The position numbers were made by a program, and so were the translations under genes. A model generated the notes under the pieces. The model was not told where the DNA came from and did not search any database. It worked only from the letters and a program-made list of their open reading frames with translations. Below, in pieces: positions 26,061 through 33,844 of a stretch of 64,000 nt of DNA; position 1 is the first letter of the stretch; each line of letters begins with the position of its first letter. Source of the stretch: Streptomyces roseolus (lineage in GTDB: Bacteria > Actinomycetota > Actinomycetes > Streptomycetales > Streptomycetaceae); contig NZ_BMTV01000005.1 of assembly GCF_014649855.1 (NCBI RefSeq), positions 17,248 to 81,247 on the forward strand, given 5' to 3'.

Positions 26061-26951
26061 TCAGACCTGGGCGCCGGAGAGGCGCTCGACGGCGCGGAGC
26101 AGGGCCGAGTGGTCCAGGCCGCCGTCACCCTGCGCGCGCAGCGAGGCGACGAGCTGGGCGACCACGGCGCCGACCGGGAGGGCCGCGCCGACGTTGCGGG
26201 CGGCGTCGGTCACGATGCCCATGTCCTTGTGGTGCAGGTCGATCCGGAAGCCGGGCTTGAAGTCCCGGTTCAGGAAGTTGTCCTTCTTGCGGGTCAGCAC
26301 GGTCGAGCCGGCCAGACCGCCGTTGAGGACGTCGAGGGCGGCGGTGAGGTCCACGCCGGACTTCTCCAGGAAGACCACGGCCTCGGCGCACGCCTGGATG
26401 TTCACGGCGACGATGAGCTGGTTGGCCGCCTTGACCGTCTGGCCGGAGCCGTGCGGGCCGCACAGGACGATGGTCTTGCCGAGGGCCTCCAGGATCGGGA
26501 GGGCCTCGTCGAAGTCGGCCTGCTCGCCGCCGACCATGATGGAGAGCACGGCTTCGATGGCGCCGGCCTCGCCGCCGGAGACGGGGGCGTCGATGACGCG
26601 GATGCCCTTCTCCTTGGCGTTCTTGGCCAGGTCGACGGAGGTCTGCGGGGTGATCGACGACATGTCGATGACCAGCGCGCCCTGCTTGGCGTTCTCCAGG
26701 ATGCCCTCGGGGCCGTAGGAGATCGCCTCGACCTGCGGGGAGGCGGGCACCATCGTGATGATCACGTCGGCGTCCTTGACGGCCTCGGCGATGGAGGAGG
26801 CCGAGGTGCCGCCGGCCTTGGCCAGGCGGTCCAGCTTGTCCTGCTCCAGGGTGAAGCCGGTGACCGAGTAACCGGCCTTGATCAGGTTCTCGGACATGGG
26901 GGAGCCCATGATGCCGAGGCCGATCCACGCGATCTTCGGAAGAGTGCTCAT
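26061..26951 (-). CDS. glxR: Tartronate semialdehyde reductase (2-hydroxy-3-oxopropionate reductase)
   Basis: 296 residues from ATG 26951. A beta-hydroxyacid dehydrogenase: Rossmann motif GLGIMGSPMSENL (residues 11-23), substrate motif APVSGGEAGA (near 120) and catalytic Lys in GSGQTVKAANQLIV (near 172). It reduces tartronate semialdehyde to D-glycerate with NAD(P)H, completing glyoxylate assimilation after Gcl. It lies 47 bp downstream of hyi in the same direction, so both are probably transcribed from the hyi promoter with its double operator. Confidence 0.93.
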   Translation of the reverse strand: MSTLPKIAWIGLGIMGSPMSENLIKAGYSVTGFTLEQDKLDRLAKAGGTSASSIAEAVKDADVIITMVPASPQVEAISYGPEGILENAKQGALVIDMSSITPQTSVDLAKNAKEKGIRVIDAPVSGGEAGAIEAVLSIMVGGEQADFDEALPILEALGKTIVLCGPHGSGQTVKAANQLIVAVNIQACAEAVVFLEKSGVDLTAALDVLNGGLAGSTVLTRKKDNFLNRDFKPGFRIDLHHKDMGIVTDAARNVGAALPVGAVVAQLVASLRAQGDGGLDHSALLRAVERLSGAQV

Positions 26952-26998
26952 GGTGAGGGTGCCTCTCAAAACAAGGTGGTACGGGGAGGGGGCCTGCG

Positions 26999-27832
26999 TC
27001 AGTTGGCCGGGCGGGCCTCGGCGGGCAGCCATTCGAAGGACGCGGCGGCGTCTGCGGCCTTGTACTCCAGGCCCACGAAGCCGTCGTAACCGGCCTTCTT
27101 CAGCTCGTCGAGCAGCTGCTCCAGCGGGAGTTCGCCGGTGCCCGGGGCGCCGCGGCCCGGCATGTCCGCGATCTGGACGTGGCCGGTCTTGTCCGCGTAC
27201 CGCGCGATGACGGCGCCGACGTCCTCGCCGTTCATGGCCAGGTGGTAGATGTCGAGGAGGAACTTGGCGTTGCCGAGCCCCGTGGCCTCGTTCACCTTGT
27301 CGACGACCTCGATCGCGGAGGGGGCGCTCACCAGCGGGTAGAGCGGCGACTCCGGCTTGTTCAGGGTCTCGATCAGCAGGATCGCGCCGACGCGGTCGGC
27401 GGCGCGGGCGGCCAGGACCAGGTTCTCCAGGGCGAGGGCGTCCTGGGCCTCCGGGTCGACGCCCTCCACGCGGTTGCCGTAGAGCGCGTTGAGCGCCTTG
27501 CAGCCGACCGAGGCGGCGAAGTCCGCGGCGACGTCGATGTTGGCCTTGAAGCGGTCGGACTCCTCGCCCGGGACCGAGACCGCGCCGCGGTCCGGGCCGG
27601 GGAGCTGTCCGGCGTAGAAGTTCAGGCCCACCAGCTGGGTGCCGGCGTCCTCAAGGGCCTTCTTGAGGGCGTCGAGCTCGCTCTGCTCGGGGGTGGCGGT
27701 GTCGATCCAGGGCCACCACAGCTCGACCGCGGTGAAGCCGGCCGCGGCGGCGGCCGCGGGGCGCTCCAGGAGCGGGAGTTCCGTGAAGAGGATCGACAGG
27801 TTCACATCGAAGCGCTGGTCCGTGTATCCCAT
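26999..27832 (-). CDS. hyi: Hydroxypyruvate isomerase
   Basis: 277 residues of the xylose-isomerase-like TIM barrel (AP endonuclease 2 superfamily). The N-terminus RFDVNLSILFTELPLLERPAAAAAAGFTAVELWWP is typical of Hyi. Metal-binding acids are in LLIETLNKPESPLYPL and FVGLEYKAADAA. It interconverts hydroxypyruvate and tartronate semialdehyde, feeding GlxR. First gene of hyi-glxR. A promoter (TTGACA at complement 27907-27912) and two AllR-type sites precede it. Confidence 0.93.
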   Translation of the reverse strand: MGYTDQRFDVNLSILFTELPLLERPAAAAAAGFTAVELWWPWIDTATPEQSELDALKKALEDAGTQLVGLNFYAGQLPGPDRGAVSVPGEESDRFKANIDVAADFAASVGCKALNALYGNRVEGVDPEAQDALALENLVLAARAADRVGAILLIETLNKPESPLYPLVSAPSAIEVVDKVNEATGLGNAKFLLDIYHLAMNGEDVGAVIARYADKTGHVQIADMPGRGAPGTGELPLEQLLDELKKAGYDGFVGLEYKAADAAASFEWLPAEARPAN

Positions 27833-27847
27833 GAGGGGCGGCGCTCC

Positions 27848-27883
27848 TTCCGTATTGCGGAAGTCGTTTTCTGTCTGACGGAA
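27848..27883. promoter_or_regulatory. Double AllR-type operator of hyi-glxR
   Basis: Two 15-bp repeats, centres 21 bp apart: TTCCGTATTGCGGAA (27848-27862, perfect arms) and TTCTGTCTGACGGAA (27869-27883, one mismatch). Read toward hyi, the imperfect distal site has arms TTCCG/CAGAA and the proximal one is perfect, exactly the arrangement at gcl. A -35 TTGACA (complement 27907-27912) with about 18 bp to CAACAT places the start point at the sites. Confidence 0.75.
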
Positions 27884-27957
27884 TGTTGCAAGTGGAGTGC
27901 CCGGCTTGTCAAGGGCTCCCTCCGACTTCGGGGCTCCCCAGGCCCTGGTCGGGGCCG

Positions 27958-27963
27958 TAGCGT
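27958..27963 (+). promoter_or_regulatory. -10 of a probable leaderless promoter
   Basis: TAGCGT ends exactly 6 bases before ATG 27970; no ribosome site. Confidence 0.45.
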
Positions 27964-27969
27964 GGGGGC

Positions 27970-28233
27970 ATGGTGCGTTTGAGAGTGGAGTTCACGACCG
28001 AGCCGTTCGACCTCGACGAGGCGCCGGCCCACGCGGTCGTGGCTCGTGAGGTCATCCAGTCGGCCGAACTGGACGCCGTCGATGTCGGCCCCTTCGGCAA
28101 CACCGCGGAAGGCGGCGCCGACGCCGTCCTCACCGCCGTCGACGAGCTGCTGCGCAAGGCGCTCGGTGCCGGTGCCACCCGGGTCTCGCTCCAGGTCAAC
28201 GTGATCGGTGAGGGCGGGGAGGACGACAAGTGA
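27970..28233 (+). CDS. Thiamine-binding (YkoF/MTH1187-like) small protein
   Basis: 87 residues with a ferredoxin-like alternation: VRLRVEFTTEPFDLDEAPAHAVVAREVIQ, VDVGPFGNTAEGGADAVLTAVDELLRKALGAGATRVSLQVNVIGE. The GPFGNTAEG loop and TRVSLQVNV strand match the MTH1187/YkoF group (DUF77), some of which bind thiamine or its pyrimidine. Because Gcl needs thiamine diphosphate, a local link is possible but unproven. It overlaps the HTH gene by 4 bp (GTGA), so the two are coupled. Confidence 0.65.
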   Translation: MVRLRVEFTTEPFDLDEAPAHAVVAREVIQSAELDAVDVGPFGNTAEGGADAVLTAVDELLRKALGAGATRVSLQVNVIGEGGEDDK

Positions 28234-28598
28234 CCGAGCATCCCTTGGCGGCGGCGGTGAAGCCGCTGGTCGACGCGATGGGCGCGGAAGTGCTGGAACC
28301 GGCGCAGGCCGCGGCCGACGACATCGTGCTGTCCTGGGACGGCGAGGACGTCCTCGCCGTACGGCTGCCCCAGCTGTCGGACTCCCTGGACCGCATCCTC
28401 GCGGCGATGGAGCGCCGGCACGGGGTGCCGCTGGCCGAGCTGGACCGCAAGGCCAAGCAGGAGGTCGTCCGGCTCCTGGAGGCGCGCGGCGCCTTCTCCG
28501 TGCGTCATGGAGTGGAGACGGTGGCCGGTGCACTGGGTGTCAGCCGCTTCACCGTCTACAACTACCTGAACAGGGAAAACGCCTCCAAGAACGCCTAG
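28230..28598 (+). CDS. Helix-turn-helix regulator coupled to thiamine-binding-like protein
   Basis: 122 residues from GTG 28230. The N-terminal 80 residues are helical and uncharacterised. The C-terminal part reads FSVRHGVETVAGALGVSRFTVYNYLNRE, a compact helix-turn-helix of the Fis or PucR kind, ending in a short polar tail. Being co-translated with a putative ligand-binding protein, the two may act as sensor and DNA-binding partner. It sits between two promoters of the purine cluster and could be the unknown reader of the TTCAAC-type sites, but that is speculation. Confidence 0.7.
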   Translation: MTEHPLAAAVKPLVDAMGAEVLEPAQAAADDIVLSWDGEDVLAVRLPQLSDSLDRILAAMERRHGVPLAELDRKAKQEVVRLLEARGAFSVRHGVETVAGALGVSRFTVYNYLNRENASKNA

Positions 28599-28616
28599 TT
28601 GATCAAGAATGGCCAC

Positions 28617-28650
28617 AAGCCGTCGTCCGCATGTCGGGACGACGGCTTTT
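28617..28650 (+). terminator. Rho-independent terminator
   Basis: A perfect 12-bp stem (28617-28628 with 28637-28648), 8-base loop and TTTT at the 3' side: a proper intrinsic terminator, rare in this window. It ends the thiamine-binding/HTH operon and insulates the uricase operon. Confidence 0.85.
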
Positions 28651-28663
28651 GTGTCACCGAGTT

Positions 28664-28706
28664 TTCAACAAAGTGTTGACGTCGTGTTGTCGAGGGCGTT
28701 AGCTAT
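28664..28706 (+). promoter_or_regulatory. Uricase-operon promoter with TTCAAC-type operator
   Basis: The 17-bp repeat TTCAACAAAGTGTTGAC lies at 28664-28680 with the -35 box TTGACG (28676-28681) in its right arm. TAGCTAT at 28700-28706 can serve as -10. The stretch matches the catalase promoter base for base over most of its length. Confidence 0.65.
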
Positions 28707-28753
28707 CCGCAGCCCGTCCGACGCACAGCGAAAAACAGCCACGGAGGCTTCCC

Positions 28754-29269
28754 GTGACTTCAGGTACGACACCGGGCCTCACCCGGTTCAACACCTCGGC
28801 GGACAGCGAGGCTCTCGCCGCGCTCCACGAGGTGTGCTCCAGCTCGGCGTGGGGGAGCAAGATCCTCGCCCAGCGCCCGTACACCACCGCCGAAGCCCTC
28901 TTCCTCGCCAGCGACGCCGCCATGGCCGAGCTGACCGCCGAGGACCTGGCCGAGGCGATGGCGGGCCACCCGCCGATCGGTCGTCCGAAGGAAGGGGATG
29001 CCACCTCCACCCGCGAGCAGAGCGGGATGGCCGGCTCCTCCGCCGAGCTCAAGGCCGAGATGCTCGAACTGAACCTGGCCTACCAGGACCGTTTCGGCCA
29101 CGTCTTCCTCATCTGCGCCACCGGCAGGACCGGCGAGCAGATGCGCGACGCGGTCAAGGAGCGGATCGGCAACTCGCCCGAGCAGGAGCGGGAGATCGTC
29201 CGCGCCGAACTGGGCAAGATCAACCGCATCCGGCTCACCCGTCTCGTAGAGGAAGAGAGCGCCGCATGA
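28754..29269 (+). CDS. uraD: OHCU decarboxylase
   Basis: 171 residues from GTG 28754 (ACGGAGGC upstream). 2-oxo-4-hydroxy-4-carboxy-5-ureidoimidazoline decarboxylase, the last step from urate to S-allantoin. Family marks: LHEVCSSSAWGSKILAQRPY, the catalytic His in MAGHPPIGRP (near residue 74), STREQSGM and FGHVFLICATGRTGEQM. All-helical small protein, normal length. First gene of uraD-hiuH-uricase; overlaps hiuH by 4 bp (ATGA). Confidence 0.93.
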   Translation: MTSGTTPGLTRFNTSADSEALAALHEVCSSSAWGSKILAQRPYTTAEALFLASDAAMAELTAEDLAEAMAGHPPIGRPKEGDATSTREQSGMAGSSAELKAEMLELNLAYQDRFGHVFLICATGRTGEQMRDAVKERIGNSPEQEREIVRAELGKINRIRLTRLVEEESAA

Positions 29270-29673
29270 GCACCGACACCACGGCCTCGGTGTCCACCCA
29301 CATCCTGGACACCAGCATCGGACGCCCCGCGGAGGGCGTGGCGATCACCCTCGCCGCCCGCGCCGGCTCCGACGCCGCCTGGGTCGCGCTCGGCGGCTCG
29401 GCCACCGACGCCGACGGACGGTGCAAGGACCTTCCGGCCATGCCGGTCGGCACCACCCACGTACGCCTCGACTTCGAGACCGAGGCGTACTTCCTGAGCA
29501 AGCAGAACCAGCAAGCCGAGGCGCAGCAGGACGCCCCCGCGAATCGGGACAGCGGTCCGGCCGGTGCTTTCTTCCCGGAGGTGGCGATCACGTTCGCCGT
29601 CGAGCCGGGCGAGCACTACCACGTACCGCTGCTGCTCAACCCGTTCGGCTACTCCGTTTACCGAGGGAGCTAG
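29266..29673 (+). CDS. hiuH: 5-hydroxyisourate hydrolase (transthyretin-like)
   Basis: 135 residues from ATG 29266. It hydrolyses 5-hydroxyisourate, the direct product of uricase, to OHCU. Signature residues are present: His in STHILDTSIGRPA, the Arg of DADGRCKDL, His in HYHVPLLLNPFGY and the C-terminal YRGS tetrapeptide that separates HIU hydrolases from true transthyretins. The segment between residues 82 and 102 (NQQAEAQQDAPANRDSGPAG) is a longer polar loop than usual. Translationally coupled to uraD. Confidence 0.93.
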   Translation: MSTDTTASVSTHILDTSIGRPAEGVAITLAARAGSDAAWVALGGSATDADGRCKDLPAMPVGTTHVRLDFETEAYFLSKQNQQAEAQQDAPANRDSGPAGAFFPEVAITFAVEPGEHYHVPLLLNPFGYSVYRGS

Positions 29674-29678
29674 CAGAC

Positions 29679-30602
29679 ATGCCCACGATTCTCGGCCAGA
29701 ACCAGTACGGCAAAGCAGAGAACCGCGTCGTCAAGATCACGCGGGACGGCGCCACCCACCACATCAAGGACCTGAACGTCTCCGTCGCCCTCTCCGGCGA
29801 CCTCAGCGACGTCCACCTCACCGGCTCCAACGCCAACTGCCTCCCCACCGACACGACGAAGAACACCGTCTTCGCGTTCGCCAAGGAGTACGGCATCGAG
29901 TCCGCCGAGCAGTTCGGCATCCACCTCGCCCGCCACTTCGTGACGAGCCAGGAGCCGATCAAGCGGGCCCGGATCCGGATCGAGGAGTACGCCTGGGAGC
30001 GCATCGCCTCCTCGGACGCCAACTCCAAGTTCATCGGCGCCGACGAGGTCAACCACTCCTTCGCCCGCAAGGGCCAGGAGACCCGCGTCACCCAGATCAC
30101 CTACGACGGCGAGAAGTGGGAGGTCATCTCCGGCCTCAAGGACCTCGTCGTCATGAACTCCACCAACTCGGAGTTCTGGGGCTACATCAAGGACCAGTAC
30201 ACCACCCTCCAGGAGGCGTACGACCGCATCCTGGCAACCCAGGTGTCCGGCCGCTGGCGGTTCAACTGGACCGACGACGAGCAGCGCATGCCCAACTGGG
30301 AGCGGTCCTACGAGCAGACCAAGAAGCACATGCTCGAGGCGTTCGCGGAGACCTACTCGTACTCCCTCCAGCAGACGCTCTACCAGATGGCCACGCGGAT
30401 CATCAACCACCGCGCGGAGATCGACGAGGTCCGCTTCTCGCTCCCCAACAAGCACCACTTCCTGGTGGACCTGGAGCCCTTCGGGCTCAAGAACGACAAC
30501 GAGGTCTACTACGCCGCGGACCGCATGTACGGCCTCATCGAGGCCACGGTCCTGCGCGACGGCGCCGAGGCGCTCATCCCGGTCGACATGACCAACCTCT
30601 GA
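29679..30602 (+). CDS. Urate oxidase (uricase)
   Basis: 307 residues from ATG 29679. A cofactor-free T-fold enzyme that oxidises urate to 5-hydroxyisourate and H2O2. Seen: GQNQYGKAENRVVKI at the start, the PTDTTKNTVFAF motif carrying the catalytic Thr-Lys region, DLVVMNSTNSEFWGYIKDQYTTL and NKHHFLVDLEPFGLKNDNEVYYAADRMYGLIEAT near the end. No peroxisomal signal, as expected. Third gene of the urate operon, 5 bp after hiuH. The peroxide it makes explains the shared promoter with catalase. Confidence 0.95.
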   Translation: MPTILGQNQYGKAENRVVKITRDGATHHIKDLNVSVALSGDLSDVHLTGSNANCLPTDTTKNTVFAFAKEYGIESAEQFGIHLARHFVTSQEPIKRARIRIEEYAWERIASSDANSKFIGADEVNHSFARKGQETRVTQITYDGEKWEVISGLKDLVVMNSTNSEFWGYIKDQYTTLQEAYDRILATQVSGRWRFNWTDDEQRMPNWERSYEQTKKHMLEAFAETYSYSLQQTLYQMATRIINHRAEIDEVRFSLPNKHHFLVDLEPFGLKNDNEVYYAADRMYGLIEATVLRDGAEALIPVDMTNL

Positions 30603-30635
30603 GTGGCACCACATCTCTGAGCGGCACTGAGTGAA

Positions 30636-30671
30636 CCGGTCCCCGCCCGCCCGCAGTCGGGCGGGGACCGG
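30636..30671 (+). terminator. Hairpin between uricase and permease
   Basis: A perfect 14-bp stem (30636-30649 with 30658-30671) and 8-base loop, 34 bp after the uricase stop and 24 bp before the permease ATG. It either ends the urate operon or attenuates read-through into the permease. Confidence 0.6.
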
Positions 30672-30694
30672 CACCAGACCGGAGGGAACCCAGC

Positions 30695-32113
30695 ATGGCA
30701 CTGCCCGCACAGGGGCCGGCGACCGCCGAAGGCCCGTGTTCCACCCCGTCGACCACCGAGGCCCCTGCCCAGGCCGCCTGCCATCCGGTCGACGAGAAGC
30801 TCCCCGCCTCGCGGCTCGTCCCCGCGGCACTCCAGCACATCGCCGCCATGTACGCCGGCGTCGTCACCCCTCCGCTCATCATCGGCCAGGCCGTCGGCCT
30901 GGACGCGGCCGGGATGACCCGGCTCATCGCCGCCAGCCTCCTGATCGCCGGTCTCGCCACCATCCTGCAGACCCTCGGCATCCGGAACTTCGCCGGCAAC
31001 CGGCTCCCGTTCGTCAACGCGGCCTCCTCCGCGGGCATCGCGCCCATGCTGGCCATCGCCGAGACGAGCGCCCCCGGACACCAACTCCCCGCCATCTACG
31101 GCGCGGTCATGGTCGCCGGCGTCTTCTGCCTCGCCGTCGGCCCCTTCTTCGGCCGGCTCCTGCGCTTCTTCCCGCCGCTCGTCACCGGCGTCGTCATCAC
31201 CCTGATCGGCGTCACCCTGATGCCGGTGCCCGTCAGCTGGGCCCAGGGCGGCGACAAGACCGCCGCCGACTTCGGCGCCATGAAGTACCTCGCCCTCGCC
31301 GGCTTCACCCTGGTCGTCGTCCTGCTCTTCCAGCGCTTCGGCCGCGGCTTCGTCAAGCAGATCGCCCTGCTCCTCGGCCTGCTCATCGGCACCCTCGCCG
31401 CGATCCCCTTCGGCATGGCGGACTTCTCCGCCCTGCGCGAGGCGCCCGTCGCCGCCCTGCCCTCCCCCTTCGCCTTCGGCGCCCCCGAGTTCCAGCCCGC
31501 CGCGATCCTCTCCCTGTGCATCGTGATGCTGGTCCTCATGACCGAGTCCAGCGCCGGCATGCTCGCCCTCGGCGAGATCTGCGAGCGCCCCAGCGACGGG
31601 GGGACCATCACCCGGGGCCTGCGCACCGACGGCATCGCCACCCTGCTCGGCCCCGTCTTCGGCGGCTTCCCCACCTCCGCCTTCGCGCAGAACGTCGGCG
31701 TCGTCTCGCTCACCCGGGTCCGCTCCCGCTACGTGGTCGCCGTCGCCGGCGGCGCCCTCCTGGTGCTCGGCGCCTTTCCGGTCCTCGGCGCGGTCGTCTC
31801 CATGGTCCCGATGCCCGTCCTCGGCGGCGCCGGCATCGTCCTCTTCGGCTCGATCGCGGTCAGCGGCATCCGGACCCTCTCCGAGGCCGGCCTCGACGAC
31901 AGCTCCAACATCATCCTGGTCGCCGTCGCGCTCGGCGCGGGCATCATCCCGCTCGCCGCTCCCACCTTCTACGCCGGCTTCCCCGCCTGGGCACAGACCG
32001 TGCTCGGCTCCGGCATCAGCGCGGGCGCGCTCGTCGCCGTCCTGCTGAACCTGTTCTTCCATCATCTCGGCACCCGGAGCCGTCAGACGGCCCCGGCACT
32101 CAAATCCTCCTAG
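30695..32113 (+). CDS. NCS2-family nucleobase/urate permease
   Basis: 472 residues; GGAGGGA precedes the ATG. A xanthine/urate symporter of the NCS2 (NAT) family. After a 45-residue polar tail come about fourteen membrane spans. Conserved blocks are MYAGVVTPPLIIGQAVGL, RLPFVNAASSAGIAPM, MTESSAGMLALGEI and the QN-x-G signature in AFAQNVGVVSLTRVRSRYV. Position directly after uricase suggests urate or xanthine uptake. The second permease at 33845 is a clear paralog with the same N-terminal HPVDE-LP motif. Confidence 0.9.
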   Translation: MALPAQGPATAEGPCSTPSTTEAPAQAACHPVDEKLPASRLVPAALQHIAAMYAGVVTPPLIIGQAVGLDAAGMTRLIAASLLIAGLATILQTLGIRNFAGNRLPFVNAASSAGIAPMLAIAETSAPGHQLPAIYGAVMVAGVFCLAVGPFFGRLLRFFPPLVTGVVITLIGVTLMPVPVSWAQGGDKTAADFGAMKYLALAGFTLVVVLLFQRFGRGFVKQIALLLGLLIGTLAAIPFGMADFSALREAPVAALPSPFAFGAPEFQPAAILSLCIVMLVLMTESSAGMLALGEICERPSDGGTITRGLRTDGIATLLGPVFGGFPTSAFAQNVGVVSLTRVRSRYVVAVAGGALLVLGAFPVLGAVVSMVPMPVLGGAGIVLFGSIAVSGIRTLSEAGLDDSSNIILVAVALGAGIIPLAAPTFYAGFPAWAQTVLGSGISAGALVAVLLNLFFHHLGTRSRQTAPALKSS

Positions 32114-32161
32114 GGTCCTGCCGTGCCCACCCCACCCATGAGGAATGAAGGAAGCACCGCC

Positions 32162-33550
32162 ATGGCAGCACCTTCGGCAGCCCAGCGCATCGTCATCGAG
32201 AACGCGGCGATCGCCACCGTCGACGCGAACGACACCGAGTACGCCTCCGGGTACCTCGTCGTCGCCGACAACAGGATCGAGTCCCTCGGCGCCGGCAAGG
32301 CCCCCGAGAACCTGGAGAACGTGGTCCGGCGGATCGACGCCACCGGCCACCTGGTCACCCCCGGCCTGGTCAACACCCACCACCACTTCTACCAGTGGAT
32401 CACCCGGGGCCTGGCCACCGACCACAACCTCTTCGACTGGCTGGTCGCGCTCTACCCGACCTGGGCCCGCATCGACGAGCAGATGGTGCGCGTCGCCGCC
32501 CAGGGCTCGCTCGCCATGATGGCCCGCGGCGGCGTCACCACCGCCATGGACCACCACTACGTCTTCCCGAAGGGCTCCGGCGACCTCTCCGGCGCCATCA
32601 TCGGCGCCGCCTCCGAGATGGGCGTGCGCTTCACCCTGGCCCGCGGCTCCATGGACCGCAGCGAGAAGGACGGCGGCCTGCCGCCGGACTTCGCCGTCGA
32701 GACCACCGAGGGCGCGCTCGCCGCGACCGAGGAGACCGTCAAGAAGTTCCACGACGCCTCCTTCGACGCGATGACCCAGGTCGCCGTCGCCCCCTGCTCG
32801 CCCTTCTCCATCTCCACCGAGCTGCTCCGCGAGGGCGCCGCGCTCGGCCGCCGCCTCGGCGTGCGCATGCACACCCACGGCTCGGAGACCGTGGAGGAGG
32901 AGAAGTTCTGCCACGAGCTCTTCGGCATGGGCCCGACCGACTACTTCGAGTCGACCGGCTTCCTCGGCGAGGACGTGTGGATGGCGCACTGCGTCCACAT
33001 GAACGACTCCGACATCGCCGCCTTCGCCCGCACGAAGACCGGTGTCGCCCACTGCCCGTCGTCGAACGCGCGCCTCGCCGCCGGCATCGCCCGCGTCCCC
33101 GACATGCTGAAGGCGGGCGTCCCGGTCGGCCTCGGCGTCGACGGCACCGCCTCCAACGAGTCCGGCGAGCTCCACACCGAGCTCCGCAACGCCCTCCTGA
33201 TCAACCGCCTCGGCGCCCACCGCGAGGCCGCGCTCAACGCCCGCCAGGCCCTGCGCCTCGGCACCTACGGCGGCGCGCAGGTCCTCGGCCGGGCCGACAA
33301 CATCGGCTCGCTGGAGGCCGGCAAGCTCGCCGACTTCGTCCTCTGGAAGATCGACGGCCTCGGCCACTCCTCGATCGCCGACCCGGTCACCGCCATCGTC
33401 TTCGGCGCGGCGGCCCCGGTCACCGCGTCCTTCGTCAACGGCAAGCAGATCGTCGAGAACAACCGGCTGCTCACCGTCGACGAGGACGCCATCGCGCGCG
33501 ACGCGCGCACGGAGGCCCAGCGCCTGGCCCGCATCGCGGCCCAGGGCTGA
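32162..33550 (+). CDS. 8-oxoguanine deaminase (guanine deaminase-like amidohydrolase)
   Basis: 462 residues from ATG 32162 (GAAGGA upstream; an upstream ATG at 32123 has none). TIM-barrel amidohydrolase with metal ligands in NTHHHFYQW (near residue 68), MHTHGSETVEEE, MAHCVHMNDSD and the Asp of LGVDGTASNES. WITRGLATDHNLFDWLVALYPTWARI and the ATASNE-type loop match 8-oxoguanine deaminases (EC 3.5.4.32), which convert 8-oxoguanine to urate; guanine or a pterin is the main alternative substrate. Placed between two permeases in the urate cluster, making urate directly is plausible. Three strong hairpins follow. Confidence 0.85.
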   Translation: MAAPSAAQRIVIENAAIATVDANDTEYASGYLVVADNRIESLGAGKAPENLENVVRRIDATGHLVTPGLVNTHHHFYQWITRGLATDHNLFDWLVALYPTWARIDEQMVRVAAQGSLAMMARGGVTTAMDHHYVFPKGSGDLSGAIIGAASEMGVRFTLARGSMDRSEKDGGLPPDFAVETTEGALAATEETVKKFHDASFDAMTQVAVAPCSPFSISTELLREGAALGRRLGVRMHTHGSETVEEEKFCHELFGMGPTDYFESTGFLGEDVWMAHCVHMNDSDIAAFARTKTGVAHCPSSNARLAAGIARVPDMLKAGVPVGLGVDGTASNESGELHTELRNALLINRLGAHREAALNARQALRLGTYGGAQVLGRADNIGSLEAGKLADFVLWKIDGLGHSSIADPVTAIVFGAAAPVTASFVNGKQIVENNRLLTVDEDAIARDARTEAQRLARIAAQG

Positions 33551-33565
33551 CCCTCCCCCCGGAGT

Positions 33566-33670
33566 CCGGTCGGGGGGGACGGCCCCCGACCGGTCGCCGC
33601 GGACCCGAGCGGGGTCCGCGGCAGCCCGACCGGGCGGCGCCGTACGCACCCGTCGTACGGCGCCGCCCGG
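33566..33670. terminator. Three consecutive hairpins
   Basis: Three perfect stems in a row: 11 bp (33566-33576 with 33583-33593), 10 bp (33597-33606 with 33612-33621) and 17 bp (33630-33646 with 33654-33670). They start 16 bp after the deaminase stop and form a strong terminator cluster ahead of the second permease. Confidence 0.75.
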
Positions 33671-33844
33671 GACGGCCACATCCGCCCGTCCCCCCACCGG
33701 GCGTCCCGTCCCCGCGCCGCACCCCTTCCTCCGGCGCACCGCACCGCCCCGCACCGAGCCGCACCTCCTGCACTTCGCACCGCATCGCACCACCTCCCTG
33801 ACACCCGCGTCACCGCCGACGTGTACCCGACCGGAGGAACCGCC

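Noticed and set aside
29421..29678. Upstream extension of the uricase frame
   Set aside because: It overlaps hiuH in another frame; uricase family start MPTILGQNQYG at 29679 is clear.
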